From Actinomycetota bacterium (GTDB lineage Bacteria; Actinomycetota; Acidimicrobiia; Acidimicrobiales; GCA-2861595), in contig JADDQT010000083.1 in assembly GCA_016781225.1 (NCBI GenBank), forward strand, positions 1-7,923: a stretch of 7,923 nucleotides of DNA, written 5' to 3'. Below the pieces are notes generated by a model. That model had not been told where the DNA came from and searched no databases. It saw only the letters and a list, made by a program, of their open reading frames with translations. Shown here in pieces: positions 5,578-7,923 of this stretch. The position numbers and the translations under genes were made by a program. How positions within the stretch are numbered: position 1 is the stretch's first letter; every line of letters begins with the position of its first letter.

Positions 5578-6989
5578 GAGCCCCGTTTGGCCGCCTGCGT
5601 CACCTGCTCGAGAAGTGCCTTCGCATCCAGCTTCCCGGTGAGGAAGTCGGAGAGCCGCTGCTCGATCTCGATCTCCACGTTGCGATACTCCGGACTTTCG
5701 GTAAAGGGAGGCGTTTCGCTGCCGGCCTGTGCCACGAGCTGATTCCACCCTTTCCCAAAGAAGGGATCGGGCTTCTTGAAGAACTCGTCCTCGGCGGCCG
5801 GCTTGTAGACGGTCTCCTCAAGGCTGCCGACCTCGTAGGACTTGATCCTCCCCGGGACGCGCAGGAGCCAGAACTTGAGGAACGCCCAAGCGGCTTCGGG
5901 CGCGTCTGCCTGCTCAGTAATGGCGACGCTCGACCCACCAAAGTTCGAAGAGCGTGCGCCGCCGTCCTTGAAGGCGGGCAGGCGGATGAAGCCCCACTTG
6001 CCCTTCGTCTCAGCTGCCTGGTCCTTGGGATAGAAGCTCCACCAATTGGGAACCGGATATGTCGCGACCGTTCCCTGCTTCAGGGTCGCGAACTCAGCCT
6101 GGGCACTACCGAGGTCGTTGAGCGTAATACCCTCGTCGCGGAAGCGCTTCAGGAGCTGCAGAGCCTCGAGCGCCTGCAGATTGTCGATCGCGACGGATCC
6201 ATCCTCCGAGAACCACTGGCCGCCGTTCTGCTGCGTCAGAAGGGCGAAATCGCGGACAAGGCTGTTCTGCGTCCCACCCTCGTTCTGTTTGATGTTGGAC
6301 AACAGCATGCGTACTTTGCCGTCGCTCGCCTCGACGATCTTCTTGCCCGCGTCAACGTACGCATCCCACGTCGTCAGGGAGTCGGCATCGATCCCGAAGC
6401 GGTCGAACACGTCCTTGCGATAGACCATGATCACGGAGCCGCCGTCCCAGGGCACACTTTGCACGCCGCCGTCCGGCGTCACGACCTTGTTCCACTTCGA
6501 TTCGGTGAACAGCTCCTTGTAGGGCTCGAGGCACGTGCGAAGGTCAAGGAGCCCGAGCTCCCAAAACCGCGGTGCCTCGCGATCGACGACCAGGGCCAAG
6601 TCAGGCGCACCACTTCCGGCGTTCAGCGCCGTGACGAGCTTGGTGTGCGTGTCTGGCAGGTTGAAGTCCGCGAACTCGAAGTCGACTTTGGGGTACAGCT
6701 TCTTGAACTCGGGCACGATCTCCTTCGGGACGTTGTTGTACCAGCTCCACATCGTGAGCTTGCCAGTAAGATTGGGATCGCCCTGGATCTCCGCCTTGCC
6801 GGTCAGATCCGCCTTCTCGTTGTCGCAGAAGGCAGTGCGCGGATCAGCCTGCGCGCCGCTCGCAGACGCGCCGCCAGCGCCTCCGGCACTATTGCCACCT
6901 CCCGTGCCGCCACCCGGGAAGCAGGAGCCCACGAGCAAGGCTGCTGTCACGCTCAAAGCCAGATAGTTCACGCGCCGCCGAGTCCGCAT
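5574..6989 (-). CDS. ABC sugar-binding lipoprotein (family 1 solute-binding protein)
   Basis: This is the extracellular ligand-binding component of the importer, 471 residues. From ATG 6987-6989 it has a lipoprotein signal: basic MRTRRR, hydrophobic core YLALSVTAALL, and lipobox VGSC with Cys23 as the lipidated residue. A Gly/Ser/Ala-rich linker (about 25-48) follows and would hold the domain off the membrane. The mature domain begins LTGKLTMWSWYNN, typical of MalE/UgpB-like CUT1 proteins. APDLALVVD and FGGSSVAITEQADAPEAAWAFLKF are further family landmarks. AGAGGAG eight bases upstream supports this start over the in-frame ATG at 7025. It is first in the operon, about 105 bases downstream of the predicted transcription start. 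Sugar specificity cannot be read directly; divergence from araA points to L-arabinose or an arabino-oligosaccharide. Confidence 0.95.
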   Translation of the reverse strand: MRTRRRVNYLALSVTAALLVGSCFPGGGTGGGNSAGGAGGASASGAQADPRTAFCDNEKADLTGKAEIQGDPNLTGKLTMWSWYNNVPKEIVPEFKKLYPKVDFEFADFNLPDTHTKLVTALNAGSGAPDLALVVDREAPRFWELGLLDLRTCLEPYKELFTESKWNKVVTPDGGVQSVPWDGGSVIMVYRKDVFDRFGIDADSLTTWDAYVDAGKKIVEASDGKVRMLLSNIKQNEGGTQNSLVRDFALLTQQNGGQWFSEDGSVAIDNLQALEALQLLKRFRDEGITLNDLGSAQAEFATLKQGTVATYPVPNWWSFYPKDQAAETKGKWGFIRLPAFKDGGARSSNFGGSSVAITEQADAPEAAWAFLKFWLLRVPGRIKSYEVGSLEETVYKPAAEDEFFKKPDPFFGKGWNQLVAQAGSETPPFTESPEYRNVEIEIEQRLSDFLTGKLDAKALLEQVTQAAKRGS

Positions 6990-7100
6990 GTCGCTCACTC
7001 CTCTGTCCGACCCTGCAGCCGTCAAACGCCGTCAGCCGGGACTCGCCTCGTGCCCAAGGAGCGAGGGTGCCGCGGGACGCAAACGAACTGGAGCTCCGAA

Positions 7101-7129
7101 ATCATATGTCTGCAATGGTATGCTGTCAA
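7101..7129 (-). promoter_or_regulatory. Sigma70-type promoter of the transporter operon
   Basis: Read on the minus strand, TTGACA (7124-7129) is a perfect -35 element. A 17-base spacer follows, then TATGAT (7101-7106), five of six bases of the -10 consensus. Transcription would start near 7094, giving an untranslated leader of about 105 bases before the binding-protein ATG. This island is AT-rich compared with its surroundings, which adds support. Confidence 0.75.
7116..7124 (+). promoter_or_regulatory. Possible extended -10 promoter element for araA
   Basis: TGGTATGCT on the plus strand fits an extended -10 (TGn followed by TATGCT, four of six consensus bases). No good -35 lies 17 bases upstream. 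It would overlap the spacer and -35 of the opposite promoter, so the two could not be occupied at once. Support is weak. Confidence 0.3.
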
Positions 7130-7136
7130 CTGGGGC

Positions 7137-7147
7137 GGCGGACCGCC
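7137..7147. promoter_or_regulatory. Short perfect inverted repeat in the divergent control region
   Basis: GGCGG and CCGCC flank a single central A. The site lies between the transporter -35 element and the araA start, where a repressor operator could act on either gene. It is short and made only of G and C in GC-rich DNA, so chance is a real alternative. Confidence 0.25.
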
Positions 7148-7188
7148 TGCGATCTACGTGGGTGTATCCGGCCCGGGATAGGAGCCGC

Positions 7189-7923
7189 ATGAAGCCGCTC
7201 AGCGACCTCGAAGTCTGGTTCGCAACCGGTAGCCAAGGTCTCTATGGCGAGGAAGCCCTGAGCGAGGTGGCTGCGAACGCGCAGAGGATCGCGGTCTACC
7301 TCGACGGCGCGCCAACGATTCCCGTTCGGGTCGTGTACCGGCCGATCCTTACCTCAGCCGAGAGCATCCGCGCCCTGTGCCTCGAGGCGAACGCCGCCGA
7401 CGCATGTGTCGGAGTGGTCGCGTGGATGCACACCTTTTCGCCCGCACGGATGTGGATCACTGGCCTTCAGACGCTGCAGAAGCCGCTCCTCCACCTCCAC
7501 ACGCAGTTCAACCGCGATCTCCCGTGGGGCGAGATCGACATGGAATTCATGAATCTCAACCAGGCCGCCCACGGCGATCGCGAGTTCGGCTTCATGGAGA
7601 CCCGGCTAAGCCGCGCTCGCAAGACCGTCGTGGGGCACTGGCAGGACGCCTTCGTGGCGGAGCGGCTCGGCTGGTGGACGCGGGCAGCGTGCGCCTGGCG
7701 CGAAGCACACCGATTGCGCGTCGCGCGGTTCGGGGACAACATGCGCGACGTTGCTGTCACCGAGGGTGACAAGGTCGAAGCCCAGATCCGGCTCGGCATC
7801 ACTGTGAACGGCTACGGCTTGACGGACTTGGTCACGGCCGTCGAGAACGTCTCGGAGCGAGAGGTCGACGCTACGGTCGAGGCCTACGAGGCGAGCTACC
7901 AGATCGCGCCGACGCTGCGCGAG
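7189..7923 (+). CDS. araA: L-arabinose isomerase, N-terminal half
   Basis: This cytoplasmic, metal-dependent enzyme interconverts L-arabinose and L-ribulose, the first step of bacterial arabinose use. The first 245 residues are present, about half of the usual 500; the frame is open at the right edge. Conserved landmarks in order are EVWFATGSQGLYGEE (8-22), VVAWMHTFSPARMWI (76-90), LQKPLLHLHTQFNRDLPW (96-113), DMEFMNLNQAAHGDREFGF (117-135), VVGHWQD (147-153) and ARFGDNMRDVAVTEGDK (179-195). The catalytic glutamates and metal-binding histidines lie in the missing half. The common GSQHLYG motif reads GSQGLYG here, with Gly17 replacing histidine. ATG 7189-7191 has AGGAG four bases upstream, a slightly short but usable spacing, and it gives the expected N-terminus. 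It is divergent from the sugar transporter and probably co-regulated with it. Confidence 0.96.
   Translation, partial: MKPLSDLEVWFATGSQGLYGEEALSEVAANAQRIAVYLDGAPTIPVRVVYRPILTSAESIRALCLEANAADACVGVVAWMHTFSPARMWITGLQTLQKPLLHLHTQFNRDLPWGEIDMEFMNLNQAAHGDREFGFMETRLSRARKTVVGHWQDAFVAERLGWWTRAACAWREAHRLRVARFGDNMRDVAVTEGDKVEAQIRLGITVNGYGLTDLVTAVENVSEREVDATVEAYEASYQIAPTLRE

Noticed and set aside
7042..7065. CTCGC and GCGAG arms in the transporter leader, considered as a hairpin, attenuator or riboswitch element.
   Set aside because: Five-base arms around a 14-base loop in GC-rich DNA are expected by chance, and no run of T or alternative structure follows.

Overview
The window is GC-rich bacterial DNA with strong G/C bias at third codon positions. 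Gene content (CUT1 sugar transporter, Gly/Ser-rich lipoprotein linker, ribbon-helix-helix gene with a GTG start) fits a high-GC Actinomycetota-type chromosome. This is an inference from composition and protein style, not from a marker gene.

Left part (1 to about 1460) is a worn, recombined junction. It opens with the C-terminal third of an IS256/mutator-type transposase that runs off the left edge. The putative right inverted repeat of that element follows at about 479-508. Five bases further on, a tRNA-Lys(CUU)-like sequence begins. It is perfect through the anticodon loop and then degenerates, with no T-arm. On the minus strand at 716-1111 lies a ribbon-helix-helix (CopG/antitoxin-type) gene with a good Shine-Dalgarno sequence and GTG start, broken by one in-frame TAG. 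A short ORF upstream overlaps its start as GTGA and could be what is left of a partner gene. The rest, to 1460, holds nothing I can name.

Central part (1461-6989) is one compact minus-strand operon. In transcription order: a CUT1 sugar-binding lipoprotein, two ABC permeases, an M24/creatinase-fold protein and a metallo-beta-lactamase-fold hydrolase. Junctions are tight: ATGA overlap, 11-base overlap, 19-base gap, then 1- or 19-base overlap. A near-consensus promoter (TTGACA, 17 bases, TATGAT) sits 105-140 bases upstream of the lipoprotein start. No ATPase is encoded, as is common where CUT1 systems share one ATPase.

Right part (7189 to the end) is the N-terminal half of a clear L-arabinose isomerase (araA) on the plus strand, divergent from the transporter. 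Its position suggests the transporter imports L-arabinose or an arabinose-containing sugar. The M24-like protein lacks the usual metal-binding aspartates, and its pairing with a lactonase-like hydrolase in a sugar operon is the least explained functional feature here. I saw no CRISPR array, rRNA or defence system.
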